Assembly (NCBI GenBank): GCA_902785325.1
Contig: CACZXZ010000014.1
Span: 1-41,974 of the forward strand
DNA: 41,974 nt
From: an uncultured Succinivibrio sp.
GTDB taxonomy: Bacteria > Pseudomonadota > Gammaproteobacteria > Enterobacterales > Succinivibrionaceae
Direction of reading: 5' to 3'
Under the pieces are notes generated by a model. It made no database searches, was not told the origin of the DNA, and worked only from the letters and a program-made list of their open reading frames with translations. The position numbers and the translations under genes are program-made. Of this stretch, positions 33,406-41,676 are shown one piece after another; positions within the stretch are counted from its first letter, which is position 1, and every line of letters begins with the position of its first letter.

Positions 33406-33630
33406 ATGGAAATTGATGGTTTAAAAGTAAAGTGCGTAGGTGATTATGGTAAGTACAAGGTTTATGCGCCAGCAGAGCCTGCCGTCATTGGTCTTGTCTT
33501 GTACTTAGAATGTGATGGTAAGATTAAGATCTGCGATCCATTTACCTACATGGAGGTCTCAAAGTATCTACAAGAACACTACCCTCAAGATTATGCCGAT
33601 GAAGATGAATTCGATGACGAGGAGCTTTAA
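33406..33630 (+). CDS. Small acidic protein, tandem paralogue 1 (74 aa)
   Basis: Unrecognised 74-residue protein. Its sequence is closely related to the next gene: both read MEI-x-G, then GDY-x-x-YKVYAP, then ICDPFTY or LCDPFTY, then YL-x-EH, and end in an acidic ADEDE tail. I start it at ATG 33406. A longer in-frame start at 33355 would overlap the previous gene and add residues the paralogue lacks. It is probably a compact beta-strand domain followed by one helix. The next gene begins 2 bases after its stop. Confidence 0.65.
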   Translation: MEIDGLKVKCVGDYGKYKVYAPAEPAVIGLVLYLECDGKIKICDPFTYMEVSKYLQEHYPQDYADEDEFDDEEL

Positions 33631-33632
33631 TT

Positions 33633-33863
33633 ATGGAAATTTACGGCATGGAGGTAGAGTACATAGGTGATTACAAAACGTATAAGGTATACGCACCTAC
33701 AACTCACGCATTTATAGGTGAGATACTTTTCATAGAAAAACAAGGCGAATTTGAGCTTTGCGATCCTTTTACCTATGATGATGTCTGTAGATATCTTTAC
33801 GAGCACGATCCTCGTTTTAGAGCTGATGAAGATGAGGACAAAAGTATTTTAAGCTTTAGTTAA
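33633..33863 (+). CDS. Small acidic protein, tandem paralogue 2 (76 aa)
   Basis: Paralogue of the preceding gene, similar over its whole length (YIGDYKTYKVYAP, ELCDPFTYDDVCRYLYEHDP), with a different last few residues (KSILSFS). The ATG directly follows the previous stop and lacks much leader, so translational coupling is likely. Its stop overlaps the stop of the convergent WYL-regulator gene by four bases. The tandem copies suggest recent duplication. No function can be assigned. Confidence 0.65.
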   Translation: MEIYGMEVEYIGDYKTYKVYAPTTHAFIGEILFIEKQGEFELCDPFTYDDVCRYLYEHDPRFRADEDEDKSILSFS

Positions 33864-34897
33864 AGCTCGTACATTTCTACTAGTTTTTTAACTTGCTCTT
33901 TTACCACGTCAACGATATTAGCTGGTTCAATAACCTTTACCTTAGCACCAAAGCTATAAATAAAAGATTGCAATTCAATGATATTAGAAGCTGTAAATTC
34001 TAGGGTAAGGGTTTTATTTACATGATCTACCGTGATCTTTTGATCGTCACTGAAGATTCTGTCAATAAGATAGGTTGCAACAGGCTCATTGCTAGTGATT
34101 AGTTTGACCTTGAAGCTATCATTTTTATTGACAGGCATAATGCCATATTTTCCAGAATAAGAGTGTGCTTGATAATTCTCATGTAATTTTGCAGCATCTC
34201 TATCTTGTTCAACTGCCTCAAGAATACGTTGTACTCTCATTAACAAAGGATGATCTTTAGTAGGTGCAGGCTCACCATCTTCATTTACGGGCCAACCTTG
34301 CACATAGATAGATTCATTAAAGGTAATTAAAGCAAGTGGAGCAAAGCAAAAGTGCTTAATCTCTGAAAAGATGTACTTTTGAAAGGTGATATTGCAAGTG
34401 TGCTTTTGGATAATGCAAGTTTCAAGAGCAGTTAAAACCTCTTGATGTTTACTGTAATCAATTCTGCCTTTAGCAAGACCTACTGCTGTAAGAGGTCCTT
34501 TTTTAGAGTATGCTGATTGCTGCTTTTTAGAAATATTAGTTTTGGCATCTTTCAAGAATTTATCAATAGTTTCTTGATCATTCTTTGGTAGGATCTGAGA
34601 GATAATAGCTCTTACTAATTCCATTTGGCGCAAGCCATCAGCTGTTAGTGGCACTCTCTCTAAATTTCTTGAGATCCTATAAACATACTCCTTACCTCTT
34701 TTTTCTCTTTCAACATAAGCTCCAATCACAGTAGATAACTTATCAAATAATCTTGTTACGGTTTGAGTAGAGCAATTTAACTTAGCTTTTAATTCAGAGG
34801 TGGTTACCTCTCCATTTGGTTTCATGGAGTCTATGAGAATTAAAAACATTGAAAGTAGTTTTTCGTCAGCTTTAGCTTCATCTAACTTTTGAGGCAT
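33860..34897 (-). CDS. WYL-domain transcriptional regulator
   Basis: A 345-residue regulator. Residues about 10-75 form a winged helix with a recognition helix near CSTQTVTRLFDKL (42-54). A linker is followed by a WYL-type ligand-sensing domain at about 155-240, recognisable from the CFAPLALITFNESIYVQGWPV strand pair. A C-terminal WCX-like segment (FKVKLITSNEPVATYLIDR onward) completes it. WYL regulators often control defence or accessory genes and respond to nucleic acids or nucleotides. The AGGAATG ribosome site precedes the ATG. It is divergent from the AAA/PD-(D/E)XK gene at 35039 (141-base gap) and may regulate it. That is inference from position. Confidence 0.78.
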   Translation of the reverse strand: MPQKLDEAKADEKLLSMFLILIDSMKPNGEVTTSELKAKLNCSTQTVTRLFDKLSTVIGAYVEREKRGKEYVYRISRNLERVPLTADGLRQMELVRAIISQILPKNDQETIDKFLKDAKTNISKKQQSAYSKKGPLTAVGLAKGRIDYSKHQEVLTALETCIIQKHTCNITFQKYIFSEIKHFCFAPLALITFNESIYVQGWPVNEDGEPAPTKDHPLLMRVQRILEAVEQDRDAAKLHENYQAHSYSGKYGIMPVNKNDSFKVKLITSNEPVATYLIDRIFSDDQKITVDHVNKTLTLEFTASNIIELQSFIYSFGAKVKVIEPANIVDVVKEQVKKLVEMYEL

Positions 34898-35008
34898 GAG
34901 TCATTCCTAAGTTTACAGTCTCTTTTTGAGCATTATAAACAATCAGGAATAATTTGTAAGACTAAATCTATTAAGGTATTTGATAGTCTCAATATATTTA
35001 GGATCTTT

Positions 35009-35017
35009 TGATAAAAT
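35009..35017 (+). promoter_or_regulatory. Probable extended -10 promoter of the AAA/PD-(D/E)XK gene
   Basis: TGATAAAAT fits an extended -10 (TG-n-TAAAAT). The ATG lies 21 bases further on, after an AAGGAG ribosome site. No strong -35 is seen. Confidence 0.45.
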
Positions 35018-35038
35018 TGCAAATAGAAGGAGCTGACT

Positions 35039-36706
35039 ATGTGTGTTGATCTAAATAAGTTATCTACAGGAATTTCAAATTTTGAGGATTTGATTTTAAA
35101 GAACAAAATCTACGTTGATAAAACAAAAGTTATTTATCAATTATCTCAAAATTCTGACAGACCACTGTTGTTTACAAGACCAAGACGTTTTGGAAAAAGC
35201 TTACTAGTATCAACCTTTGAGTATTTGTTTAAGCAACAGTTAGACTTATTTAAATCGTTAGCAATTTATAAAAGTTGGCAAGATACTAACTCGTACAAAG
35301 TAATTCGTTTAGATTTCTCACTTACTAAAGCTGAAAATGAAAAACTCTTTAGCTTAAAGTTTAAAGAGCTCTTAAGACGTCAATTTGAGAAATTAAATAT
35401 TCAAGTAAGTGAACCGTTGTCAGGCTTGCCTGAAGATTACTTTTTAAATTTTGTTGACAAGTGTAAAACAGGTGAAATCGTATTACTTGTAGATGAGTAT
35501 GATGCACCTTTAACTTACTTAATGGAAAACAAAACAGAATTTGAAGCGGTTAGAAATCGTTTAAGTTGCTTCTATGACACTGTAAAGTCCTACCAAAACA
35601 AATTTAGATTTTTGTTTATCACAGGTGTCACAAGATACAAAAATACTAGTATCTTCAGTGCCTCTAACAATCTTCTAGATATTTCTACAAGCTATGAATA
35701 TGGTGCTTTGTTAAGCTTTACCAAAGAAGAAATAGATACCTACTTTAAGCCTTATATTGCCAACGCTGCTTCAAGATTAAACTGTACTCAAGAAGATGTG
35801 TACGATAATTTAAAGAATTATTATGACCATTACTGCTTTGAAAAAACAGCTTCTGTACATGTCTACAACACTTGGTCTATTTTAAATTTCTTTGCAAATG
35901 TTGGTAATGGCAATGCCTTTGAATCCTATTGGGGAGATACAGGTGGCTTTTCAACTTTAGTTGCAAATTTCATGGCAAAGCAAACTAAGTTTGAAGAGCT
36001 CAAAGCTTGTAGTGTAGAGCTTTTACAAAAGTTTTCCTGTGAAGATGACAATTTAATTGAGCTTGATTTTGATACTCTAAATATGGCTTCAAATCCTATG
36101 GACATGGATACAAGAGTATTGATGTTTCAAGCTGGATACTTGTCTATAAAACGCCAATTAGGTGGTATAGGCTATTTTGGTATACCAAATCTTGAAATTA
36201 AAAAGCTCTTAAACAAGATCTTCTTTAACAAGGTCTATCTGCCAAGTTTAACCGAGGATATAAGATCTGTATATCAAGACAATATTACCAAGTTGTCGAT
36301 TGTGAAAGCCTGCATTGAGCACAGTCTTGAAAAGTTTGTAGACTACTTTAACTTAATTGCTAATACTACATCCTATCAAGCTAACTTTTTTGATAATGAG
36401 TGTACGATAAGAGATTTAATCTACATGATTGTGTTAGACAAAGGCTTTGATTGCTCTATTGAGAAAACAAGTGCTAAAGGACGTAGCGATTTAGAACTTA
36501 TCTATAATCAAGATAGATTTGTATTTGAGTTTAAGGTTGCCAAATCTGACAGTGAAATTGAAAGCAAACTAAACCAAGCTATAGAGCAAATTAAGAGTAA
36601 AGATTATGGCTTAACTTTACCTTTAAAAAATACTTATAGATATGCTCTTGTTTTTTCAAAAACTCAAAGACAAATAGTTGCATCACGTCAATTAGATAAA
36701 GCTTAA
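35039..36706 (+). CDS. AAA-ATPase-like protein with C-terminal PD-(D/E)XK nuclease domain
   Basis: A 555-residue protein of the AAA-ATPase_like plus DUF1703 (PD-(D/E)XK) family common in gut anaerobes. The opening YVDKTKVIYQL is typical. The Walker A-like motif TRPRRFGKSLL lies at 46-56 and Walker B LLVDEYDAPL near 151-160. The C-terminal nuclease-fold motif RSDLELIYNQDRFVFEFKVAK lies near 481-501, with the Asp and the E-x-K lysine in place. The family's role is not established. Mobility and anti-phage functions have been suggested. The ribosome site is AAGGAG. The truncated minus-strand gene at the right edge encodes a related C-terminal domain, so this genome probably has several copies. 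Confidence 0.85.
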   Translation: MCVDLNKLSTGISNFEDLILKNKIYVDKTKVIYQLSQNSDRPLLFTRPRRFGKSLLVSTFEYLFKQQLDLFKSLAIYKSWQDTNSYKVIRLDFSLTKAENEKLFSLKFKELLRRQFEKLNIQVSEPLSGLPEDYFLNFVDKCKTGEIVLLVDEYDAPLTYLMENKTEFEAVRNRLSCFYDTVKSYQNKFRFLFITGVTRYKNTSIFSASNNLLDISTSYEYGALLSFTKEEIDTYFKPYIANAASRLNCTQEDVYDNLKNYYDHYCFEKTASVHVYNTWSILNFFANVGNGNAFESYWGDTGGFSTLVANFMAKQTKFEELKACSVELLQKFSCEDDNLIELDFDTLNMASNPMDMDTRVLMFQAGYLSIKRQLGGIGYFGIPNLEIKKLLNKIFFNKVYLPSLTEDIRSVYQDNITKLSIVKACIEHSLEKFVDYFNLIANTTSYQANFFDNECTIRDLIYMIVLDKGFDCSIEKTSAKGRSDLELIYNQDRFVFEFKVAKSDSEIESKLNQAIEQIKSKDYGLTLPLKNTYRYALVFSKTQRQIVASRQLDKA

Positions 36707-36770
36707 AAGACTCTTGCTTAAGATAGAGCGCGAATAACGCTTAAACCCTTTAAAAAATAGTATTTTTTGG

Positions 36771-36776
36771 TACAAT
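36771..36776 (+). promoter_or_regulatory. -10 element of the prfA-prmC promoter
   Basis: TACAAT preceded by TGG (TGGTACAAT) gives an extended -10. A weak -35 (CTTTAA) lies 17 bases upstream. It is 30 bases before the prfA ATG, which has no obvious strong ribosome site. Confidence 0.55.
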
Positions 36777-36806
36777 ATAGCCAAATTTTTTATCGAAAAT
36801 ACAATT

Positions 36807-37901
36807 ATGCAAGAATCTATTTTACGTAAATTAGAAGCTCTAGTAGAGCGTCATCAAGAAGTTGAGCAATTACTAAGCCAAGCAGATGTAATTGCAGATC
36901 AAGATAAATTCAGAGATTTAAATCGTGAGTACTCACAGTTACAAGTAACTGTAACTACCTATAAAGAGTACACCACAGCAGTAGCAGATCTTAAAGAGAT
37001 GGAGCTAATGCTAAATGGTGATGATCTTGATATGCAAGAGATGGCTCGTGAAGAAATTGAGCCTACTCGTGAAAAAGTAGCTCACTTAGAGCATGAATTA
37101 CAGTTGTTATTATTACCTCATGATAAGAGAGATGATTGTAACTGCTTCTTAGAAATTCGTGCTGGTACTGGTGGTGATGAAGCTGCTTTATTTGCTGGCG
37201 ACTTATTTAAGATGTACACCCACTATGTTGAGTCTAAAGGTTGGAATCTTGAGGTGGTTTCAATGTCTGAAGGCGAAATGGGTGGTTACAAAGAAATCAT
37301 TGCTAAGATGTCAGGTGAAGGCGCTTACGGTTATATGAAGTTTGAGTCAGGTGGTCACCGTGTACAACGTGTTCCTGCAACTGAAACTCAAGGTCGTGTG
37401 CACACCTCTGCTTGTACTGTAATGGTGTTACCTGAAATTCCACCTGCAGAAGCTCCTGTTATCAATCCAGCTGATTTACGTGTAGATACTTTCCGTGCTT
37501 CAGGTGCTGGTGGTCAGCATATTAACAAAACCGATTCTGCTATCCGTGTAACTCACATTCCAACAGGTATCGTAGTTGAGTGTCAGGACGAGCGTTCACA
37601 GCATCAAAACCGTGCTCGTGCTATGGAAGTTCTATACTCAAGATTAGCTCAGATGGAAGAGGATAAGAGAAACGCTCAAGCAACAGAAATGCGTCACAGC
37701 ATTCTAGCTTCAGGTGCTCGTTCAGACCGTATTAGAACCTATAACTATCCTCAAGGTCGTATCACCGATCACCGTATCAATTTGACTATTTACAGAATTG
37801 ATGATGTATTAAGTGGTAATCTTGATTTGATCTTAAAACCTGTAATTGAGGAATTTAAGGCAGAGCAGTTAGCTCAAATGGCAACTCAAGGTGCCCTTTA
37901 A
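36807..37901 (+). CDS. prfA: Peptide chain release factor 1
   Basis: Release factor that recognises UAA and UAG and triggers peptidyl-tRNA hydrolysis. At 364 residues it is close to the E. coli length of 360. The GGQ catalytic tripeptide is at 235-237 inside [19 protein letters not shown]. The stop-codon-reading PAT motif lies in [16 protein letters not shown] near 188, which distinguishes RF1 from RF2 (SPF). A coiled-coil N-terminal domain covers about 1-105. The stop overlaps the prmC start by one base (TAATG), as expected, because PrmC methylates the GGQ Gln. No hemA lies upstream, unlike in E. coli. Confidence 0.97.
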   Translation: MQESILRKLEALVERHQEVEQLLSQADVIADQDKFRDLNREYSQLQVTVTTYKEYTTAVADLKEMELMLNGDDLDMQEMAREEIEPTREKVAHLEHELQLLLLPHDKRDDCNCFLEIRAGTGGDEAALFAGDLFKMYTHYVESKGWNLEVVSMSEGEMGGYKEIIAKMSGEGAYGYMKFESGGHRVQRVPATETQGRVHTSACTVMVLPEIPPAEAPVINPADLRVDTFRASGAGGQHINKTDSAIRVTHIPTGIVVECQDERSQHQNRARAMEVLYSRLAQMEEDKRNAQATEMRHSILASGARSDRIRTYNYPQGRITDHRINLTIYRIDDVLSGNLDLILKPVIEEFKAEQLAQMATQGAL

Positions 37902-38728
37902 TGCAAATTCGTGAGGCTTTACAACAGGCAAAGCAAATTCTAAAAGCTGCTGCTATTGATACAGCCTCACTAGATGCAAATCTACTCCTATCTCATGTCA
38001 CATCCTTATCAAAAGTTATGCTCATAGCTCATGATGAGGATGAGTTATCAAAAGAGCAAGAAGATAAGTTTTTCTCTCTAATCAATAAAAGAAAAACAGG
38101 CTATCCTATAGCTTATATCTTAGGTTATAAAGAATTCTTTGGACTTCGTTTAAAGGTTACTGAGGATACTTTAATCCCAAGACCTGATACAGAAACTCTT
38201 GTTGAAAAAGCTTTAGCTTTTAACCCTCAAGGTAAGGTTCTAGATTTAGGTACAGGTACAGGTGCTATTATCTTAGCTTTAAAATCTGAGCTTAAATCCT
38301 CCATTGATGCTTATGCTGTGGATTTGTCTAAAAAAGCTTTAGAAGTTGCTTCTTTTAACAGTCAAAAGCTTAACTTACCAGTTACTTTTATCCAATCAAA
38401 TTGGTTTTCAAAACTTGGAGATTTGAAATTCTCCATGATTGTATCTAACCCACCTTACATTCAAAAAGACGATATCCACTTAACTCAAACCTCACTTCCT
38501 TTTGAGCCAATACAAGCTTTAACCTCTGAGGAGGACGGGCTTTTAGATATTAAACTTATCTGTAAAGAAGCAAAAAAGCACTTAGAGAATGGTGCGCCTC
38601 TACTTATTGAACACGGATTTAATCAAGGTGAAAAAGTAAGAGCTATCTTCACAGAGCAAGGCTATAAGAATGTTGCTACTATAAAAGATCTTGGTGGTAA
38701 CGATAGAGTAACATTTGGCTCATTTTAA
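37901..38728 (+). CDS. prmC: PrmC, release-factor glutamine methyltransferase
   Basis: S-adenosylmethionine-dependent enzyme that methylates the Gln of the GGQ motif in RF1 and RF2. The 275 residues match the family. The SAM-binding motif VLDLGTGTGAI lies near 114-124 and the catalytic NPPY is at 183-186 inside IVSNPPYIQ. The N-terminal helical domain (1-80) includes the RKTGYPIAYILGYKEFFGL block that recognises the release factor. It is coupled to prfA by a one-base overlap. Confidence 0.96.
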   Translation: MQIREALQQAKQILKAAAIDTASLDANLLLSHVTSLSKVMLIAHDEDELSKEQEDKFFSLINKRKTGYPIAYILGYKEFFGLRLKVTEDTLIPRPDTETLVEKALAFNPQGKVLDLGTGTGAIILALKSELKSSIDAYAVDLSKKALEVASFNSQKLNLPVTFIQSNWFSKLGDLKFSMIVSNPPYIQKDDIHLTQTSLPFEPIQALTSEEDGLLDIKLICKEAKKHLENGAPLLIEHGFNQGEKVRAIFTEQGYKNVATIKDLGGNDRVTFGSF

Positions 38729-38760
38729 CAAGCAAAAAAAGCCTTATTTTCTTACTAATG

Positions 38761-38769
38761 TGTTAAAAT
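38761..38769 (+). promoter_or_regulatory. Possible extended -10 promoter of minCDE
   Basis: The TGTTAAAAT stretch matches TGnTAAAAT, about 35 bases upstream of the minC ATG. No clear -35 is seen. Confidence 0.4.
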
Positions 38770-38804
38770 TACACAAATAATTATTTAATTGTAAGGAATT
38801 GAGA

Positions 38805-39623
38805 ATGACGGATATTTACAGTACTAGTACAAGTAACCTTGGTGCTAGCATCGCACGTACCGGTTATTCTTTAACCACTATTACTCTCAATGAAGGCACT
38901 TTAGAAGAGCTTAAAGATATTCTTGAAAAGAAAATAGCTATTAGCCCTGAAGTGTATAACAATTCATCAATCGTTATTGATGTTGCCAATGTAAACTTTT
39001 TGCATGAGCTAGACTTTAAAGCTATGCAAGCTTTGTGCAGAGAGTATGGTGTCTTTCTAATAGGTCTATCAGGTGTTATCAATGAAGACAGAGCAAAGAC
39101 TTTGTCTGATATGAATATACCTATCGTAAACTCTACTAAATTTGCTAGAATGCGTGAGGAGAATTTTAAGCCACGCATTATTACTAAGACTGTAGAAGTT
39201 AAAGTTCCTGTACAAATTAAAGTACCATATGAAGTTCGTGTTGCAGAGCCTTTGATGGTCATCAATCGCAATTTGCGCTCTGGTGATTTAATCTCTGCAC
39301 CAAATAATTCTGTTTTAGTAATTGGTAATGTAGCAAGTACTGCCAGAATTATTGCCTCACATAATATTATTATCTTAGGTGATCTCCACGGTGATGTATT
39401 AGCTGGAGCTCCTAAAGGACAGGATACTAAAGGTTATCCTAGTGGTATGATTTATGTAAGTGGCTTATTTGAACCAAGTTTAGTTGCAATCTCTGCTCAA
39501 TATCAAACCGCAGATGATCTAGAGTGCAATCACAAATTACAAGGCATTTATGGTAGTCGAGGTGGTATTAAAGTAACCCTTACTAACGATATGCTAAACT
39601 ATACAAAACTAAAAGTTTTTTAA
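38805..39623 (+). CDS. minC: MinC, septum-site inhibitor
   Basis: A 272-residue FtsZ-assembly inhibitor that oscillates with MinD. The N-terminal domain (1-100) contains the SIVIDVANVNFLHELDF strand block. The C-terminal beta-helix domain (about 165-272) has the LHGDVLAGAPKGQDTKG stretch that binds MinD and dimerises. The linker has a palindrome-like VEVKVPVQIKVPYEVRV segment. I start it at ATG 38805, seven bases after AAGGA. A TTG at 38799 is in frame but too close to that site. It heads the minC-minD-minE operon. Confidence 0.93.
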   Translation: MTDIYSTSTSNLGASIARTGYSLTTITLNEGTLEELKDILEKKIAISPEVYNNSSIVIDVANVNFLHELDFKAMQALCREYGVFLIGLSGVINEDRAKTLSDMNIPIVNSTKFARMREENFKPRIITKTVEVKVPVQIKVPYEVRVAEPLMVINRNLRSGDLISAPNNSVLVIGNVASTARIIASHNIIILGDLHGDVLAGAPKGQDTKGYPSGMIYVSGLFEPSLVAISAQYQTADDLECNHKLQGIYGSRGGIKVTLTNDMLNYTKLKVF

Positions 39624-39647
39624 AATGTTCTCATAAAGGAAATCAAG

Positions 39648-40619
39648 ATGTCAGAACAAGAAATTAAGAAAGACAATACAGAAGTAGAAGCAAAAGAAGA
39701 AAAGAAAGAAGAGCAAACCAAAGATGCTGAAAAGGCAAAAGAGACTGAAGCTAAAGTAGAGAAAGAAGCTGATGTTGATGAAAATGGTTTGAGCAAAGCT
39801 CCTTTTAAGAACTTACACGTAATTGTAGTAACCTCAGGTAAAGGTGGTGTAGGTAAGACCACTTCTTCAGCTGCCATTGCAACTGGTATTGCAAGAAAAG
39901 GTCACAAGACTGCAGTTTTAGATTTCGATGTGGGCTTACGTAACCTAGATTTGATCATGGGCTGTGAGCGCCGTGTAGTATATGACTTCATCAATGTTAT
40001 TCAAGGTGAAGCAAAGCTAAACCAAGCTTTAATTAAAGACCGTCATGTAGACAACTTATACGTATTACCAGCTTCTCAAACTAAAGATAAAGATGCACTT
40101 ACTTTAAAGGGCGTTGAGGCTGTATTCCGTGAGTTAGACGACATGAACTTTGAGTATGTTGTTTGTGATAGTCCTGCAGGTATCGAAGCTGGTGCTTTAA
40201 TGGCTTTATACTTTGCTGATGAAGCTATTGTAACCACCAACCCAGAAGTATCTTCAGTTCGTGACTCTGACAGAATCATTGGTATCTTAAATGCTAAGTC
40301 TCGTCGTTCTGAGCTTGAGATGGAGCCTGTAGCTGCTAAGTTACTTCTAACTCGTTATGTTCCAAGCCGTGTAAAGAAAGCAGAGATGCTATCAGTTGAA
40401 GATGTTCAAGAATTATTAACTATTCCTTTATTAGGTGTAATTCCTGAGTCTGCTGATGTATTAAAGGCTTCAAACTCTGGTAATCCTATCATCTTAGATG
40501 AGGCTTCAGATGCTGGTAAGGCTTATGAGGACGCAGTTGAGAGATTACTAGGTAAAGAAGTTCCACTACGTTTTACCACCGAGAAGAAAGGTCTTTTTGG
40601 TAAGATTTTTAAGAAATAA
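39648..40619 (+). CDS. minD: MinD, septum-site ATPase with N-terminal charged extension
   Basis: Membrane-cycling ATPase that positions MinC. Residues 55-323 match MinD: deviant Walker A SGKGGVGKTTSS (about 63-74), switch motifs LDFDVGLRNLDLIMG and VVCDSPAGIEAGA, and the amphipathic membrane-binding tail KKGLFGKIFKK at the C-terminus. The first 54 residues are an added Lys/Glu-rich, probably disordered region. E. coli MinD (270 residues) begins two residues before its VVTSGKGG. There is no internal ATG in the extension, and the ATG at 39648 has an AAGGA ribosome site, so the extension is probably real. Confidence 0.95.
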   Translation: MSEQEIKKDNTEVEAKEEKKEEQTKDAEKAKETEAKVEKEADVDENGLSKAPFKNLHVIVVTSGKGGVGKTTSSAAIATGIARKGHKTAVLDFDVGLRNLDLIMGCERRVVYDFINVIQGEAKLNQALIKDRHVDNLYVLPASQTKDKDALTLKGVEAVFRELDDMNFEYVVCDSPAGIEAGALMALYFADEAIVTTNPEVSSVRDSDRIIGILNAKSRRSELEMEPVAAKLLLTRYVPSRVKKAEMLSVEDVQELLTIPLLGVIPESADVLKASNSGNPIILDEASDAGKAYEDAVERLLGKEVPLRFTTEKKGLFGKIFKK

Positions 40620-40633
40620 TTTAGGAGGTTAGT

Positions 40634-40915
40634 ATGTCATTTTTAAAAACTATCTCCGAAGCAATTTTTAAGGATAAGTCTGAGACTTCAGCTGTATCTG
40701 CAAAGCAACGTTTACACCTTGTTTTGATTAACGATAGAGCAGGACGTGAAGCTCCTGACTATATGCCAAAATTACGCCAAGAGATTTTTGAAGTGTTAAA
40801 GAAGTACATCAAAATTGATTCTGAGGCTGATGTTGAGTTCAATATCGCTAATAAAGAAAACACTTCTATCATGGAAATGTCTGTGTCTTTAGATAAAAAA
40901 GAAGACGAACAGTAA
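40634..40915 (+). CDS. minE: MinE, topological specificity factor
   Basis: A 93-residue MinD-ATPase activator. The N-terminal membrane-binding and MinD-contact region (SFLKTISEAIFKDKSETSA) and the KQRLHLVLINDRAG strand are typical. The C-terminal dimerisation domain follows (YIKIDSEADVEFNIANKE). A strong AGGAGG ribosome site lies upstream. Third and last gene of the min operon, followed by a hairpin terminator. Confidence 0.96.
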   Translation: MSFLKTISEAIFKDKSETSAVSAKQRLHLVLINDRAGREAPDYMPKLRQEIFEVLKKYIKIDSEADVEFNIANKENTSIMEMSVSLDKKEDEQ

Positions 40916-40932
40916 TTCCCAAATCTAATCTT

Positions 40933-40959
40933 AATTGATCGGCTTTTAGCCGATCAATT
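40933..40959 (+). terminator. Terminator hairpin after minE
   Basis: Perfect 12-bp stem AATTGATCGGCT (40933-40944) and AGCCGATCAATT (40948-40959), with loop TTT, 17 bases after the minE stop. The 3' arm ends in ATT and there is no long T run, but the stem is strong. Confidence 0.75.
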
Positions 40960-41092
40960 ATTGAACATCAAAAATACCTCTTGTTAATAATTCTCATCAT
41001 AGTAAAATCAATTCCATCAAAGTTAAAGTTGTTTTCACTTTGATTCAATAATAAGTGCTCAAGGCACAGTCACATAACAAGGATTAGCTATT

Positions 41093-41620
41093 ATGGATAA
41101 CTTCTTACAAAAATTACCTTCTTTTGTACGCATTTGGTTATTTGAGTACATTAAGAAATTTGCAACCATTCAAGGTCGTGCTACCCGTGCTCAATACTGG
41201 TATAGCGCTCTTTGCGTATTCATTGTAAACGCAGTATTAGGAATTCTAGGTATTATTCCATTTGTTGGTGTGCTTTTTGATATCATTTCATTTGTATTTG
41301 GTCTTGCATGCATTGTACCTAACATCACCCTTACTGCACGTAGATTACACGATGTAGGCTTATCTGCACTATGGATCGTTTGGTATATCTTAGCTTTAGT
41401 TGTTATTACAGTTTTAGGCTTAATCTTTACAGGTATTGCAGCAGGTGCAGGTTTACCAGGTTTTGCTTATCTTGGTATTGGCATTCTTGTTATTGGTTAT
41501 ATTGCATCTTTAGTGGTATGGCTTGTATTCATGGTTAAACCAAGCAATGAAGGCGCTAATAAGTTCGGTGAGCCAGCTGAGATTAAGGAATTGAGTTCCT
41601 TCAGCATCAAAGCTGAATAA
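41093..41620 (+). CDS. DUF805 integral membrane protein
   Basis: A 175-residue membrane protein of the DUF805 (YhaH/YhaI-like) family. The signature FATIQGRATRAQYWYSAL near residues 19-36 and TARRLHDVGLSALWIV near 82-97 are the usual landmarks. Four hydrophobic segments are visible, at about 36-57, 60-80, 92-120 and 130-155. Function is unknown. A ribosome site (AAGGATT) precedes the ATG, with about 130 bases of possible promoter region upstream. Confidence 0.88.
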   Translation: MDNFLQKLPSFVRIWLFEYIKKFATIQGRATRAQYWYSALCVFIVNAVLGILGIIPFVGVLFDIISFVFGLACIVPNITLTARRLHDVGLSALWIVWYILALVVITVLGLIFTGIAAGAGLPGFAYLGIGILVIGYIASLVVWLVFMVKPSNEGANKFGEPAEIKELSSFSIKAE

Positions 41621-41633
41621 CTCTTTTGTTAGT

Positions 41634-41670
41634 CAAAAATAAAACCGTGCTTGCCACGGTTTTATTTTTG
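41634..41670. terminator. Bidirectional terminator between convergent genes
   Basis: Perfect 16-bp inverted repeat (arms 41634-41649 and 41655-41670, loop CTTGC). The core is CCGTG/CACGG and the outer arms are A/T runs, so a T tract follows the stem on both strands. It ends the DUF805 gene and the minus-strand gene at 41677. Confidence 0.92.
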
Positions 41671-41676
41671 GATCTT

